Assembly (NCBI GenBank): GCA_007570785.1
Contig: ML660201.1
Coordinates: forward strand, 47,048,949 to 47,112,948
Direction of reading: 5' to 3'
DNA length: 64,000 nucleotides
Origin: Antilocapra americana
Taxonomy: Eukaryota > Chordata > Mammalia > Artiodactyla > Antilocapridae
A program made the translations under genes and the position numbers. Under the pieces are notes generated by a model that was not told the origin of the DNA, did not search any database, and saw nothing but the letters and a program-made list of their open reading frames with translations. This document shows, piece after piece, positions 63,561 through 64,000 of this stretch. The first letter of the stretch is position 1, and each line of letters begins with the position of its first letter.

Positions 63561-64000
63561 TCTCACCTATATAGTTCCTATACTTTTCGTGATAATTTTA
63601 TTCCTGAATATTTTATAGTTAACTGAATTTTTTTTGCTTATTTTTAGTAAATGCTCTTATTTTAAATATATTTTTCTTGTATTTATCACCTTAACATTTT
63701 CTCTTATCTATTGTAATAGTTTTCAAGAAAACTATGTAGTAGTTTTCTATATTTACAATCATTGCATTAACTAAAGAGAGGGTAAGGATTTGGTAAATCA
63801 TTTGAATTCCTGCTGTGTCCATTCTTGCCACGTACCCAGTGTCTAGCCTAGGGAAGCCTTCATTAAGCACTTATGGAAGGAATGGAAGAGTGAATTAAAA
63901 CTGAACGGCCCTCAGGGAGGCCTCACACTGTCCAGCCTCCTCTCCACACATAGGAGCACTGGAATGGGAGATTGGGTGGGCAGAGGAAGGGACAGGATAC

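Overview
The window is ordinary nuclear DNA of a ruminant, most likely a bovid. The evidence is dozens of Bov-tA/BovA2 tRNA-derived SINEs, several BovB LINE pieces and many CHR-type (tRNA-Glu-derived) SINEs. This mix is typical of Cetartiodactyla, and BovB with Bov-tA points to ruminants. There are no bacterial, phage or CRISPR features, and I found no undescribed biological system.

The one protein-coding gene is PRKAR2A, the RII-alpha regulatory subunit of cAMP-dependent protein kinase, on the + strand. Ten exons are present, with GT-AG introns and a continuous reading frame: 6448-6483, 17056-17108, 19537-19620, 25377-25483, 28310-28463, 34665-34766, 34947-35021, 41176-41241, 44797-44938 and 45425-45558 (stop TAG). 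They are most simply exons 2-11. Exon 1, which carries the start codon and the AKAP-docking domain, lies upstream of base 1. The encoded part runs from the Arg-Arg-Val-Ser inhibitor site through both cyclic-nucleotide-binding domains to the C-terminus. The 3' UTR runs about 3.7 kb to an AATAAA at 49269.

Bases 1-6447 are intron 1. The later introns are filled with SINEs, BovB, degenerate L1, L2 and MIR. From about 49.3 kb to the end is intergenic sequence. It contains a 5'-truncated processed copy of AKIP1 on the minus strand (about 50.3-51.0 kb), a 4.3-kb composite of Bov-tA, BovB, an inverted nested BovB and a CHR SINE (52145-56485, bounded by a 10-bp target duplication), a GC-richer block of unknown role (57.3-60.1 kb), and further SINE and L1 pieces.

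The main points worth a second look are: the open AKIP1 retrocopy next to a PKA subunit gene; the chimeric composite retroelement; an internally deleted BovB with perfect target duplications just upstream of exon 10; inverted Bov-tA or BovB pairs that bracket exons 3-4 and exon 9; and a few residues of RII-alpha that look unusual. Repeat family names rest on recognised consensus sequence, not on a database search.
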